From positions 310,001-374,000 of the forward strand of contig NZ_BSDE01000002.1 of assembly GCF_030268085.1 (NCBI RefSeq): 64,000 nucleotides of DNA, in the 5' to 3' direction. The stretch comes from Geothrix limicola. GTDB taxonomy: Bacteria; Acidobacteriota; Holophagae; Holophagales; Holophagaceae. A program made the position numbers and the translations under genes. Of this stretch, positions 15,888 through 25,747 are shown piece after piece. The notes under the pieces were generated by a model. That model was not told the DNA's origin. It was given only the letters and a program-made list of their open reading frames with translations, and did not search any database. Positions within the stretch are counted from its first letter, which is position 1, and every line of letters starts with the position of its first letter.

Positions 15888-16958
15888 ATGCGCATGCGTT
15901 GGTTCTGGATCCTCCCCCTGGCCGTGGCTGCGACCATCCTGTGGCTGAGCGCCCAGTCGCAGTACCCCGGCGGGATCTCCCTGCCTCCGCCCCTGGACAA
16001 GGCCGCCCATGCGATGGTCTTCGGGCTCCTGGCCTGGCTGCTGGATCTGGCCTTCCAGCGCAACCGGCCGGACCTTCCCCTGTACCGCCGGCACCTGATC
16101 GTGCTCGCCTTCGTCGCCTTCTACGGGGCCACGGACGAATGGCACCAGAGCTTCGTCCCGGGCCGTTCCTGCGAGTTCGGCGACTGGGTGGCGGACACGA
16201 CGGGCGGCGCCCTGGCGCTGCTGGTGGGCAACCTCCACCTGCTGTTCACACGACGGCTGGGGGCCCTCTCCTGGCTTCGCGGCATCCCCGGCCGTTTCGA
16301 TGCGACCAAGGACCTGATCCTCGTGGCCGATCCCCACTGGAGCACGGCGCTCACGGGCCTCGAGGCGGCCACGGCCAGCCACCCCCAGGCCGACTGGCTC
16401 TTCCTCGGCGACGTGTTCGACGTGTGGGTGGGCCTCCCGGGCATGGAGACCGAGGCGCAGGGCGCCTTCCTCGACTGGGTGGACCGGCGTCGCGCCGAGG
16501 GCCGCTGGGTGGGCCTCTGGCTGGGCAACCGGGAGTACTTCCTCGACGGCCACGCGCGCCATTTCGACCTGCTCGGCGAAGGCATCGGCGGCCACCTCGA
16601 GGGCGAGGGCCTGGCCTTCGAGCACGGCGACCTCATCAACGCCGCGGATCGCAACTACCGGCTGTGGAACCTCGTCTCCCGCTCGGGCATGCTCTGGCTC
16701 GTCTTCCGCCTGATGCCCGGCCGGATGGCCCGCAGCGTGTCCGCCTGGATGGAGCGGAAGCTGCGCACCACCAACGCCGCCTACAAGCTCCGGTTCCCCC
16801 GCGAGGCCTTCCGGCATGCCGCCGAGGCGCATCCCGGCGCCACCTTCCTCACGGGGCACTTCCACACCCACGAGGTGGAGGCCAACGGCATCGCTCTGCC
16901 CTGGGCCCACGAGGGGCGTTTCATGGTGTGGCGGAACGGCCGGGTGGAGGCCCTCTAG
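15888..16958 (+). CDS. VanZ-like domain fused to LpxH-type metallophosphoesterase
   Basis: A 356-residue two-domain protein. Residues about 1-120 form a VanZ-like membrane domain with four helices and the family motif YGATDEWHQSFVPGR. Residues about 140-350 form a calcineurin-like phosphoesterase with the LpxH/UDP-2,3-diacylglucosamine hydrolase signature: VADPHWS (DxH), FLGDVFD (GDxxD), LGNREY (LpxH has GNR), FEHGD and the terminal GHFHTHE. LpxH removes UMP to make lipid X in lipid A synthesis on the inner membrane, and fusion to a membrane domain would fix it there. The start is ambiguous among GTG 15873, ATG 15888 and ATG 15894. The stop overlaps that of the convergent engB gene. Confidence 0.85.
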   Translation: MRMRWFWILPLAVAATILWLSAQSQYPGGISLPPPLDKAAHAMVFGLLAWLLDLAFQRNRPDLPLYRRHLIVLAFVAFYGATDEWHQSFVPGRSCEFGDWVADTTGGALALLVGNLHLLFTRRLGALSWLRGIPGRFDATKDLILVADPHWSTALTGLEAATASHPQADWLFLGDVFDVWVGLPGMETEAQGAFLDWVDRRRAEGRWVGLWLGNREYFLDGHARHFDLLGEGIGGHLEGEGLAFEHGDLINAADRNYRLWNLVSRSGMLWLVFRLMPGRMARSVSAWMERKLRTTNAAYKLRFPREAFRHAAEAHPGATFLTGHFHTHEVEANGIALPWAHEGRFMVWRNGRVEAL

Positions 16959-17542
16959 AGTTCCAGCAGATCCGCCACTTCGCGCCGCAGTTCGGGGATG
17001 CCCACGCCCTTGCCCGCGCTGGTCCAGGCGATGTCGTTCGGCTGCAGACCGAGCTCCGCGGCCACGTCCTTGCGCTGCTTGAGGGCCTTGCTGGGCTTCA
17101 CCTGGTCGGCCTTGGTGGCCACGATCCGCAGGGGCAGGCCCTCCGCGCGCAGCCATTCGATCATCTGATGGTCGAGCTTGGTGGGGCCCACTTCCGCGTC
17201 CACCAGGACGAAGACCATGCGCAGCGTGGCGCGGCCCGTGAGGTAGCCCTCGATCATGGCCTGCCAGGTGGCCCGCTCGGCCGCGGGGCCCGTGGCAAAG
17301 CCGTAGCCCGGCAGATCGACGATCCAGCGATCCGGCCCCGTGAGGAAGACGTTGATGAGGCGCGTACGGCCCGGCGTCTTCGAGACGCGCGCCAGCTGCT
17401 TCTGGTTGGCCAGCGCGTTCAGCAGCGAGGATTTGCCGACGTTGCTGCGGCCCACGAAGGCCACTTCCGCGTGGCACACGCCGAGCTTCCGCGCATCCGC
17501 GGCGGAGGTAACGAATCTTGCATCGGTGAGGGGCTGGGCCAT
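16955..17542 (-). CDS. engB: Ribosome biogenesis GTPase EngB/YsxC
   Basis: A 195-residue TrmE-Era-EngA-like GTPase needed for 50S ribosomal subunit assembly. G1 is GRSNVGKSSLLNAL, G2 is in SKTPGRTRLIN, G3 is DLPGYG, G4 is TKAD and G5 is TSAGKG. The length equals the family norm. It lies 34 bp after ftsE on the same strand and overlaps the stop of the convergent VanZ-LpxH gene by 4 bp. Confidence 0.97.
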   Translation of the reverse strand: MAQPLTDARFVTSAADARKLGVCHAEVAFVGRSNVGKSSLLNALANQKQLARVSKTPGRTRLINVFLTGPDRWIVDLPGYGFATGPAAERATWQAMIEGYLTGRATLRMVFVLVDAEVGPTKLDHQMIEWLRAEGLPLRIVATKADQVKPSKALKQRKDVAAELGLQPNDIAWTSAGKGVGIPELRREVADLLEL

Positions 17543-17576
17543 GGGAATCCGATCGACAGCTTCCAGCCTACCGCCT

Positions 17577-18263
<687 letters not shown>

Positions 18264-18274
18264 GAGAAAAAGCT

Positions 18275-18346
18275 AACCGCGAATGACGCGAATGATCGCG
18301 AATAATTGCCATCCTTCATTCGCGCCAATTCGCGCCATTCGCGGTT
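18275..18346. repeat. GCGAAT-type palindromic intergenic repeat, copy 1
   Basis: A 72-bp element whose ends are AACCGCGAAT and ATTCGCGGTT. Each arm has three spaced GCGAAT units, so the element folds into a long imperfect hairpin. It lies between the 3' end of the thiolase gene and the start of ftsE. A second copy with the same ends sits inside the atp operon at 29911-30009. Confidence 0.85.
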
Positions 18347-18352
18347 CCAGTC

Positions 18353-19525
18353 TTAGAGGCGCTCGACCAGCATGGCCACGCCCTGGCCGCCGCCGACGCA
18401 GAGGGCGGCGAGGCCGAGCTTCTTGTTCTCGTCCTGGAGCAGGTGCAGGAGGGTGACGAGGATGCGGGTGCCGCTGGCGCCGATGGGGTGGCCGATGGCG
18501 ATGGCGCCGCCGCGGTGGTTCACCTTGGCGGGATCGAGGTCGGGCAGTTCCGCCAGCACGCCCAGGCTCTGGGCGGCGAAGGCTTCGTTCAGCTCGAAAA
18601 GATCAATGTCGGCCAGCTTCACGCCGGTTTTCTGCAGCAGCTTCTGGATGGCGGGCACGGGGCCGAGGCCCATGGTGGCCGGGTCCACGCCCGCCTGCGC
18701 GAAGCCAAGGATGCGCGCGATGGGCCTGTGGGCCTTGGCGGCGGATTCGGAAGCCAGCACCAGGGCCGCGGCGCCATCGTTGATGCCGCTGGCGTTGCCG
18801 GCGGTCACGGTGCCGTCCTTCTTGAAGGCGGGCTTGAGCTTGGCCAGGCCCTCGGCGCTGGCGTCGGCCCTGATGTATTCGTCGCGGGCGAAGACCGTGT
18901 CGCCCTTCTTGCCCGCCAGGGTCACGGCAAAGACTTCGCGGTCGAAGGCGCCCGCGGCCTGGGCGGCGGCGGCCCTCTGCTGGCTCTGGAGGGAGAAGGC
19001 GTCCTGGGCTTCGCGGCTGATGCCGTGCTTGGCGGCGACGTTCTCGGCGGTGATGCCCATGTGGGTGTCGCCGTGGCCGCACCAGAGGCCGTCCTGGATC
19101 ATGCTGTCGATGAGCTGGGTGTTGCCCATGCGCGCACCCCAGCGGGCGGCGGGCAGCAGGTAGGGGGCGTTGGACATGCTCTCGGTGCCGCCGGCCACCA
19201 CCAGATCCGCGTCGGCCATCAGGATGCTCTGGGCGCCCAGCGCCACGGCCTTGAGACCCGATCCGCAGACCTGGTTCGGCGTGTGGGCAGGAATGGCATG
19301 GGGCAGCCCCGCCTTCAGGGCCGCCAGACGGGCCACGTTCTGGCCGCTGCCGGCCTGGAGCACGTTCCCCATCACAACATCCCCCACGGCCGAGGCCTCC
19401 ACGCCGGCGCGGCCCAGGGCCTCGGTGATGGCCAGGGCGCCCATTTGCACGGCGTTCAGCGGTTTGAGCGCGCCCCCGAAGGTTCCGACGGCGGTGCGGG
19501 TGGCGGACAGGACATAGACGGACAT
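18353..19525 (-). CDS. Acetyl-CoA C-acetyltransferase (thiolase)
   Basis: A 390-residue type II thiolase catalysing reversible condensation of acyl-CoA with acetyl-CoA. Catalytic residues are all present: nucleophile Cys87 in [11 protein letters not shown], His in [14 protein letters not shown], the NEAFAAQ motif, and the second Cys in ALCVGGGQG. The start ATG at 19525 gives the standard N-terminus ([18 protein letters not shown]); longer in-frame readings would overlap the divergent DUF4097 gene and have no thiolase homology. It could act in beta-oxidation, ketone-body or acetoacetyl-CoA metabolism. No partner genes are adjacent. Confidence 0.95.
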   Translation of the reverse strand: MSVYVLSATRTAVGTFGGALKPLNAVQMGALAITEALGRAGVEASAVGDVVMGNVLQAGSGQNVARLAALKAGLPHAIPAHTPNQVCGSGLKAVALGAQSILMADADLVVAGGTESMSNAPYLLPAARWGARMGNTQLIDSMIQDGLWCGHGDTHMGITAENVAAKHGISREAQDAFSLQSQQRAAAAQAAGAFDREVFAVTLAGKKGDTVFARDEYIRADASAEGLAKLKPAFKKDGTVTAGNASGINDGAAALVLASESAAKAHRPIARILGFAQAGVDPATMGLGPVPAIQKLLQKTGVKLADIDLFELNEAFAAQSLGVLAELPDLDPAKVNHRGGAIAIGHPIGASGTRILVTLLHLLQDENKKLGLAALCVGGGQGVAMLVERL

Positions 19526-19634
19526 GATGGGCTCCAATGGGACCTTCCAGGGTATCGTGACTAAACGCTTAGGTCTCCGGACCGTGAACACATCACCCAG
19601 GCGAGCCCTGGATCTTTCTCCCACGGGAGCTGCC

Positions 19635-20540
19635 ATGACCGTCTCCAGCCGCTGGATCCCCCTCATCCTGGTCGGGAGTTCCCTGCTGGCCCAGGTGCCG
19701 CCTCCTCCACCTCCGCCTCCAGCGCCCCCCGCGCCGCCCGCCCCCATGATCGGGGTGGACATGCCGTCGGGATCCCGCACCGAGCAGCGCACCGAAAAGC
19801 TGATCTCCGGTTCCAAGCTTTGGGTCAAGAACCGCAACGGCGGCATCCGCGTGACCGGCTGGGACAAGGAAGAGGTCGCCCTCACCGCCCAGATCCGGGA
19901 CAGCGCCAAGCGCCGTGTGGACCTGGTGCTGCAGCGCAAGGGGCAGGACCTCGACATCGAGGCGGTCTTCCAGCAGCCCTCCTGGACCTTCGGCTTCTAC
20001 GTCAGCCCCCGCTGCGAAATGACGCTGCAGGTGCCGCGCAGGGTGCTGGGCTACTTCCGCACGACCAACGGCACCGTCGCGGCTGAGAACCTGGATGGCT
20101 ACGCCCGCTGCGAGGCCACCAACGGCAGCATCCACGTGAGCCGCATCCGCGGCGAGGTCCACGTCGATACCACCAACGGTCCCATCGAGGCCCGCAGCCT
20201 GGATGCGCGCATCAAGGGCAGCACGACCAACGGCAGCATCACGGTGGAAGACGTGCTGGGCGGCATCCATCTGGAAACCACCAATGGCCGCATCACGGCC
20301 CGCAACCTCGACGGATGGGGCGAAGGCATCCACCTCGAATCCACCAACGGCAGCATCGAAGTCGACCTGGGCAAGGCCACGGGCGACCTGGTGGCCGAGA
20401 ACAGCAACGGCGCGTTGGAGCTGAAGGTGGCCAACGCCCAGGTGATCGAGCAGACCAAGCACAACGCCCACCTGAAGGTGCCGGGCCGCAGCCAGTCGAT
20501 CCGCCTCGAAACCACCAACGGCAGCATCCGGGTGCGATGA
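19635..20540 (+). CDS. DUF4097-type secreted beta-helix repeat protein (TTNG repeats)
   Basis: A 301-residue exported paralogue of the protein at 2123-2935. The signal peptide ([15 protein letters not shown]) is followed by a proline-rich linker with a run of seven prolines. About nine repeats built on xTTNGxI follow (TTNGTV, ATNGSI, TTNGPI, TTNGSI, STNGSI, SNGALE), diagnostic of DUF4097 stacked beta-turns. It shares the motif MTLQVPRRV with its paralogue (MTLKVPRRV). The start has GGGAG upstream. Its stop codon overlaps the left end of a 270-bp hairpin repeat. Function is unknown; an envelope or surface location is inferred. Confidence 0.85.
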   Translation: MTVSSRWIPLILVGSSLLAQVPPPPPPPPAPPAPPAPMIGVDMPSGSRTEQRTEKLISGSKLWVKNRNGGIRVTGWDKEEVALTAQIRDSAKRRVDLVLQRKGQDLDIEAVFQQPSWTFGFYVSPRCEMTLQVPRRVLGYFRTTNGTVAAENLDGYARCEATNGSIHVSRIRGEVHVDTTNGPIEARSLDARIKGSTTNGSITVEDVLGGIHLETTNGRITARNLDGWGEGIHLESTNGSIEVDLGKATGDLVAENSNGALELKVANAQVIEQTKHNAHLKVPGRSQSIRLETTNGSIRVR

Positions 20541-20807
20541 GCGCCTAACGAAACCCCACGCCGCCGCGCGAGGGGTGCCGGGCGAGCGAGGCGAGACATG
20601 CGAGTCGAAGCGTAGCGGACACTACGCGCGACGAGCGTGACGCTGCATCGCGACGCCCGCCACCCTCGCCCGGAGGGATGAAGCCAGGCGGGCGCCCCGC
20701 GGCGTCAGAGCCCTTGAACGATGTCCCGCATCGCCCTGCGGGCCCTTCCTTGCGGTGCATCCCGCCTGGCTTCATCGCGGCAACGTCGGGTTTCGTTAGG
20801 CGCTCAT
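20536..20807. repeat. 270-bp covarying hairpin repeat, copy 1
   Basis: A 272-bp element bounded by perfect 20-bp inverted repeats (ATGAGCGCCTAACGAAACCC and its complement), starting within the stop codon of the DUF4097 gene. Inside, ATGAAGCCAGGCGGG pairs with CCCGCCTGGCTTCAT, GCGTAG pairs with CTACGC, and CCCGCA pairs with TGCGGG. A second copy at 25748-26017 in the same orientation is about 85% identical by eye, with compensated arm changes. Its ends (GCCTAAC...GTTAGGC) recall integron attC core sites, but it is about twice their usual length and no integron is nearby. Open readings across it look spurious. Confidence 0.88.
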
Positions 20808-20822
20808 AGTACTCTGGGATCC

Positions 20823-22475
20823 ATGCATCTGCTGGTTCCCATCCTCCTCGCCACGCTCGGTTTGCAGGCCCAGGCTCCGCATCCTTCGGAGGTGCAGGAG
20901 CGGCGGCTGGCCAATGGCGCGCGGCTCCTGCTGGTGGAGCGCCACGGGCTGACCGCCTTCCATGCGACGCTCGTCTTCCAGGGGGGCCGCGCCGAAGAGC
21001 CGGCCAGTGCCGCCGGCGCCACGGACCTCCTGGCCCGGGCGCTCTACGGAGCCACCTGGCCCGAGGATCTGGCACCTTCGAACGCACAGGCCCAACTCGA
21101 ATCCCTCCTCAAGCAGGAGGAAGGGCTGCTGGAATCCCTCCGCCTGGAACGCCTCCGCCGCGACCCCGCCACGTCCCAGATCCCGGCTCTGGAGGCCCGC
21201 CTCGACGCGATCCAGACCGAGCTCAGGGCGCACTTTTCGATGTCACCGCTGCAGGACCTCTACGCGGCCAAGGGTGGCACCCAGACCGCCGAGGCCACGG
21301 CGGATGCCCTGATGGCCCACACGGAGCTGCCCCAGGCGGCCTTTGACCTGTGGTGCCGCAGCGAGGCCCAGCGCCTGCGCAGCGTTCAGCTCAGCCGCTT
21401 CTCCCAGGCGCGGGCCGCGCTCGCGGCGGAGCTGCGGGGCCAGGGCGTCCAGGGCCTCGCCATGCTCCAGGGCGCGGCCCTGCCCGGCCACCCCTACGGC
21501 CGGGATCTCACGGACCACCTGCCGGCCCTGGAGGCCCTGCGCCGGTCCGAACTCAGGGCCTATGCCCACCGGACCCTCAGGCCCGATCGGCTCACCATCA
21601 TCCTCGTCGGGGGCCTCAGCCTGGAAAGCGCGCTGCCCCAGATCGAGCGCAGCCTGGGCGCCCTGCCCCTGCCCCCCGATGCCGAAGAAGCCGTGCTGCC
21701 GGAAATCCCCGCCGACCTCGGAGACCGTCGCGTGCAGGCCACCCTCGGGGGCTCCTCGCGCCTACTGACGGGCTGGCGCATCCCCTCCCGGCGGCATCCG
21801 GATCACCTGGCCCTGGACATGGCCGTCCAACTGCTGGGCGGCGGCCGTTCCGGCCGCCTCCGCACGCGCCTCATCAACGAGAAGAACCTCGTGCAGAAGG
21901 CCGACCTGAGCCTGGACCGGCCCGGGGGGCGCTTCCCGGGCCTGCTGGTGGCCGACCTGAGCCCCGTCGACGGACACAGCCTGGCGGAGGTCGAGGCCGC
22001 CCTCCAAAGCGAGATCCTGCGGCTTCAGCAGGAGGCCATCCCCCAGGACGAGTGGCAGCGGGCCCTGGCCCAACTCGAAGCCGAACACGTGCGCGAGCTG
22101 GACGAACCCGCCAGCCTGGCCCGCTCCCTTGGGCTCGCCTGGGCTGAAGGCGGCGACTGGCGGCTGATCGATCTGGACAGCCAGCGTCTGCGCACGCTGA
22201 CCCCCGATGCCGTCCAGATGGCCACCCGCACCTGGCTGAGCCCCAGCCACCGCACGACGGTGCTGCTGGAGCCCGCTCCCAGCGCCTCCCAGGACCCCCT
22301 CGAAGCGGCCATGGCCCGGGTGCTCAAGGCCCTGGCCAGCTCCCGCATCGAGGACCCTGCCCAGCGGGAACGCCTCGTGTCCGATGGGCTCCGCCAACTG
22401 CGCATGCTGAGCGCCGAAGAGCGCCGCCACACGCTGAAGCTGCTTGAAGCCCAGCTGCCTGCGGAGAAGCGATGA
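20823..22475 (+). CDS. M16-family peptidase-like protein lacking the HXXEH zinc site
   Basis: A 550-residue exported protein with a signal peptide (LLVPILLATLGLQAQ). It has the two-domain M16 (pitrilysin/insulinase) architecture: N-domain start RRLANGARLLLVE and C-domain segment LLGGGRSGRLRTRLINEKN. The expected zinc motif (G..HxxEH) reads GATDLLARALYG, so all three ligands are missing. A 60-residue charged helical insertion (KQEEGLLESLRLERLRRD) follows that site. It is probably a non-catalytic partner. It overlaps the next gene by 4 bp (ATGA), and the encoded pair may form a heterodimer, as M16 alpha/beta subunits do. It starts 15 bp after the hairpin repeat. Confidence 0.85.
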   Translation: MHLLVPILLATLGLQAQAPHPSEVQERRLANGARLLLVERHGLTAFHATLVFQGGRAEEPASAAGATDLLARALYGATWPEDLAPSNAQAQLESLLKQEEGLLESLRLERLRRDPATSQIPALEARLDAIQTELRAHFSMSPLQDLYAAKGGTQTAEATADALMAHTELPQAAFDLWCRSEAQRLRSVQLSRFSQARAALAAELRGQGVQGLAMLQGAALPGHPYGRDLTDHLPALEALRRSELRAYAHRTLRPDRLTIILVGGLSLESALPQIERSLGALPLPPDAEEAVLPEIPADLGDRRVQATLGGSSRLLTGWRIPSRRHPDHLALDMAVQLLGGGRSGRLRTRLINEKNLVQKADLSLDRPGGRFPGLLVADLSPVDGHSLAEVEAALQSEILRLQQEAIPQDEWQRALAQLEAEHVRELDEPASLARSLGLAWAEGGDWRLIDLDSQRLRTLTPDAVQMATRTWLSPSHRTTVLLEPAPSASQDPLEAAMARVLKALASSRIEDPAQRERLVSDGLRQLRMLSAEERRHTLKLLEAQLPAEKR

Positions 22476-23725
22476 GAATCCCGCTGGCAGCCGTCCTGAC
22501 CACATCCCTGGCTTCGGTCGTGGTGCTCCAGGCCCAGCCCAGAGTCCAGACCTTCACCCTTCCCAATGGGTTGCGGGTGCTGCACCTGGAAGACCACGAG
22601 CATCCCCTCGTCCGCGCGCGGCTCCACCTGAGCCTCCGCCCGGCGGACCTGCCTCCGGGCCGCCAGGGGCTTCCCGAGCTGGCCTTGCGCATGTTCGCCC
22701 ATTCCGAGGCCGGCGACCTGAAGGCCGAACGCTTCGACCGCCTGCTCGATGATTCGGGCATCCAGATGACGCAGACCGCGGACGGCGAGGGACTCGACTG
22801 GCGGATCGTGGCGCGCAGCCGCGATCAGGATCGCGCCCTGGGCCTGCTGGCCGACCGCCTGCAGCGCACCGTATTCGATCCTTCCGATCTTGAAATCCAG
22901 CGCCTGGCCTGCTGGCGCCAGGTGGACCGGCCCGCGGATTCCCCCCACGCGCAGCTGGAGCGCCTGCTGAGGCGGGATCCCGCCTCGACGCCCACCCTCA
23001 CCAGCCTCGGCGCCATCGCCTGGGAGGATCTGCTCACCTTCAGGGCCCTGGTCTTCCGGCCTGATCGTGCCGTGCTCGTGCTTCACGGCGACCTCGGATT
23101 GGAACAGGCCAAGCGGCTCGTGCTGCTGAGCCTGGGCACCTGGACGCCCCAGGAGCCACCGAAGCGCACCGAACCCGCGGCCCCTGCGACACCCTCCTCA
23201 GCCATCACGGCCCCTCCCGCAAGTCCTTCGCGCATCAGTGTCATCGGCACAGGCCTGCGGGTGCAGGCCCTGGCCCCCCGCCCAGACGGCCTCTCGCCCG
23301 AGGCGGCCTGGCTGCTCGCCCGGCTGGTTCCGGGGGATGGCCTCCTGTTCCCGGTGCGGATCAGCGCGGAACCCGGCGGCCTCCTGGCCACCTTGGACGC
23401 GGACACCAGCGCCACGTCGACCCATGCCTGGGCCCTGCTCCACCTGCGGCTGGAGGCGTTGCGCCGGCGCGGCTTCACCCAGGGCGACCTCGATCGCGCG
23501 CGGAGCGCCTGGGCGGAGACCCGCCATCTGGATTCCCTGCACCCCGAGGCTCAGATGGACGCGGCCCTGGCCGAAGCCACGGGCCGTGGCGTGAGCGCCG
23601 AGCGCATGGCGGCCTTGAACCTGGAGGCCCTGAATGCCGCGCTGCGGAGCTGGCTGGATCCAGCTCAGCTCCGCAGCGGCGTCTCGGGGGATCCCGAGTT
23701 GATGAAGACGCTGGTCAGGCCTTGA
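22472..23725 (+). CDS. Second M16-family peptidase-like protein, also without HXXEH
   Basis: A 417-residue exported protein with a signal peptide (PLAAVLTTSLASVVVLQAQ). The M16 N-domain start is recognisable (TFTLPNGLRVLHLEDHEHPL), but the zinc motif position reads GLPELALRMF, so it is also inactive by sequence. A proline/alanine/threonine-rich linker (around residues 225-250) separates N- and C-domains, and the C-domain is short. It is translationally coupled to the preceding M16-like gene. A pair in which neither member keeps HXXEH is unusual, since normally one does. Convergent purC follows 6 bp later. Confidence 0.8.
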   Translation: MRIPLAAVLTTSLASVVVLQAQPRVQTFTLPNGLRVLHLEDHEHPLVRARLHLSLRPADLPPGRQGLPELALRMFAHSEAGDLKAERFDRLLDDSGIQMTQTADGEGLDWRIVARSRDQDRALGLLADRLQRTVFDPSDLEIQRLACWRQVDRPADSPHAQLERLLRRDPASTPTLTSLGAIAWEDLLTFRALVFRPDRAVLVLHGDLGLEQAKRLVLLSLGTWTPQEPPKRTEPAAPATPSSAITAPPASPSRISVIGTGLRVQALAPRPDGLSPEAAWLLARLVPGDGLLFPVRISAEPGGLLATLDADTSATSTHAWALLHLRLEALRRRGFTQGDLDRARSAWAETRHLDSLHPEAQMDAALAEATGRGVSAERMAALNLEALNAALRSWLDPAQLRSGVSGDPELMKTLVRP

Positions 23726-23731
23726 TGGAGA

Positions 23732-24610
23732 TCAGACCTTGATGCCGAAGCGGCCCGCCAGGTCGAGGTAGCGCGCGCGGACGCCTTCGACGATCTCCGC
23801 AGGCAGATGCGGCGCCGGCGCCTGCTTGTTCCAGCTGTCCAGGGTCTCCAGGTAATCGCGCAGGAACTGCTTGTCGAGGCTCGGGGGGTTCTTCCCCGGC
23901 GCCCAGCTGTCGGCCAGCCAGTAGCGGCTGCTGTCCGGCGTCAGGGCCTCGTCGATGAGAATCAACTCACCGGCGTCGCTGAGGCCGAATTCGAATTTCG
24001 TATCGGCCAGCAGGATGCCGCGCTGGGCCGCCAGTTCGGCGCCCCGCTTGTAGAGGGCCAGGCTCAGGTCGCGCAGGCGGGCGGCCAGATCCGCGCCCAC
24101 GATCTCGGCCATGCGCTCGAAGGAGATGTTCTCGTCATGCCCCTCGTCTTCCTTCGTGGCGGGCGTGAAGATCGGCTCGGGCAGCCGGTCCGCGAGCTGC
24201 AGACCCGCGGGAAGGGGCACACCGCAGACCGAGCGGCTCGTCTGGTACTCCTTCCAGCCGCTGCCGGCGAGGTAGCCGCGCACGACGCATTCCACGGGGA
24301 GGGGCCGCGTCTTCTCCACGATGACCGCGCGCTCTCCCAGGGCCTCGCGCTGGGGTTCCAGGGCCGCGGGCCAGCTGAGGTTGCCGCGGAAGTGGTTGGG
24401 AACCAGGTCCTCGGTGGCGGCGAACCAGTAGGCCGCCACGGCCGTGAGGATCCGTCCCTTGTCGGGAATGCCTTCGGGCATCACGCAATCGAAGGCGCTG
24501 ATGCGGTCCGTGGCCACGATGAGCAGCTGGTTGCCCAGGTCATACACATCCCGCACCTTGCCCCGGCGGAAGACCGGGAAGGAGAGATCAGTGCTGAGAA
24601 GGACGCCCAT
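23732..24610 (-). CDS. purC: Phosphoribosylaminoimidazole-succinocarboxamide synthase (SAICAR synthetase)
   Basis: A 292-residue ATP-dependent purine biosynthesis enzyme joining CAIR and aspartate. Signatures: RRGKVRDVYDLG near the N-terminus, RISAFDCVMPEGIPDKG, PVECVVRGYLAGSGWKEY, and KFEFGLSDAGELILIDEALT then PDSSRYW near the C-terminus. The length matches the longer eukaryotic/actinobacterial-like branch. It is monocistronic, with no other pur genes in the window. Confidence 0.97.
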   Translation of the reverse strand: MGVLLSTDLSFPVFRRGKVRDVYDLGNQLLIVATDRISAFDCVMPEGIPDKGRILTAVAAYWFAATEDLVPNHFRGNLSWPAALEPQREALGERAVIVEKTRPLPVECVVRGYLAGSGWKEYQTSRSVCGVPLPAGLQLADRLPEPIFTPATKEDEGHDENISFERMAEIVGADLAARLRDLSLALYKRGAELAAQRGILLADTKFEFGLSDAGELILIDEALTPDSSRYWLADSWAPGKNPPSLDKQFLRDYLETLDSWNKQAPAPHLPAEIVEGVRARYLDLAGRFGIKV

Positions 24611-24702
24611 GGGTCGCTCCGAATAGAATCTTCCATCATCGCAGAGCTCGCGTGGACCGCCCAGCCTGGATGTTTGGACAAGGATGCCGTGGCCCGGGGC
24701 GC

Positions 24703-25746
24703 TCAGGCCAGCTCGGGAAGCCGTCTGGGCGTCGGGGCCGACCAGTGTAATCCACCCGGCAGCAGGGCGTACCGGTTCATCACGCCCACCCAGCGGGCCA
24801 GTTCGGATTCCCGCACGGTCCCCTCGGGCCCGGCCAAGGGCAGGCCCAGGAACTGGACGTAGTCCTGCACCTCAGCGCCCGAAACTCCGATCAGCGCCGG
24901 CAGCTCTTCCGGAGGGTAGTTCCGATCCCCGACGGGCGGCGTCAGCAGGCGGTAGTCGAAGGTCTCGCGCAGCACCGAGGCCGTGGCCGCCGGATCCAGC
25001 TCCTGCGCCGCGTCCAGGTGGGGAAAGGGATTGCCGCCGAGCAGACCCAGGGCCTGGGCCATGCCCAGATGGGCCAGCAGGTGGACGGGATGGGCCTTCA
25101 GCACGGCCTCGAAGGCGGCCCGCGCCTCCTGGGCCCGTCCCAGGCGCAGCAGCGCTTCACCGTGGCGCAGCCAGGCCTCCACCCGGTCGGGCTCAATTTT
25201 GATCCAGCGCTCAGACACGGCGGCCATTTCCTCGGCCATGCCCTGGGCACGGAAGAAACCCGCCAGATAGGCCAGGGTGGTCACGTCCTTCGGCGCCAGC
25301 AGGAGCAGCCGGTCCAGCACCTCGGCCGCGCGCAGGGACTGGCCTTCCTGATCCAGGCGGTGGGCCCAGTCGCGCAGCACCTCGACCTGCCGGGGCACCG
25401 CATGGTTCGGCGTGGAGCGGGCGGGTTCGGCGGGATGGAGGATCTGGGTGCGCACCCAGAGATAGCGCAGGGCGTTGCGTCCATCCGGCCCGGCCAGTTC
25501 CTCCTCGATGGCGTGGATGATCATCTTGAGGCCGTGTTCCCAGAGGGGCGGCACGGGCATCTGCACGTGGGTGCGCAGCTCCCGGCTGAGGGGATCGAGC
25601 GGGTTTCCCGAACGCCCCAGGTGCAGGCGGAGCCGGATCATCTCCAGACCGGGCTCGGGCCCCGGCTGGAAGGCCACCCGGAGGGCGAGCTCTCCCGTAT
25701 CAGGGTCGAAGTCGTCGAGGATCAGGAAACGCAGGTGGGCCCGCAT
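24703..25746 (-). CDS. TPR-repeat hypothetical protein
   Basis: A 347-residue soluble protein. The N-terminal domain (residues 1-105, HLRFLILDDFDPDTGELALR) is not recognised. Residues about 125-245 hold three or four tetratricopeptide-like repeats (AAEVLDRLLLLAPKDVTTLA, AVSERWIKIEPDRVEAWLR, ARAAFEAVLKAHPVHLLAH). The C-terminal region has GVSGAEVQDYVQFLGLPLAG, possibly a small helical domain. It is likely a protein-interaction scaffold. The second copy of the 270-bp hairpin repeat begins 2 bp upstream of its start codon, so the repeat occupies its 5' leader or promoter region. Confidence 0.78.
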   Translation of the reverse strand: MRAHLRFLILDDFDPDTGELALRVAFQPGPEPGLEMIRLRLHLGRSGNPLDPLSRELRTHVQMPVPPLWEHGLKMIIHAIEEELAGPDGRNALRYLWVRTQILHPAEPARSTPNHAVPRQVEVLRDWAHRLDQEGQSLRAAEVLDRLLLLAPKDVTTLAYLAGFFRAQGMAEEMAAVSERWIKIEPDRVEAWLRHGEALLRLGRAQEARAAFEAVLKAHPVHLLAHLGMAQALGLLGGNPFPHLDAAQELDPAATASVLRETFDYRLLTPPVGDRNYPPEELPALIGVSGAEVQDYVQFLGLPLAGPEGTVRESELARWVGVMNRYALLPGGLHWSAPTPRRLPELA

Positions 25747-25747
25747 A

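Noticed and set aside
20545..21087. Possible small proteins inside the 270-bp repeats (also near 25753-25986)
   Set aside because: The frames exist because both repeats share sequence; they lack Shine-Dalgarno sites and cross the palindromic arms. Typical spurious repeat-derived translations.
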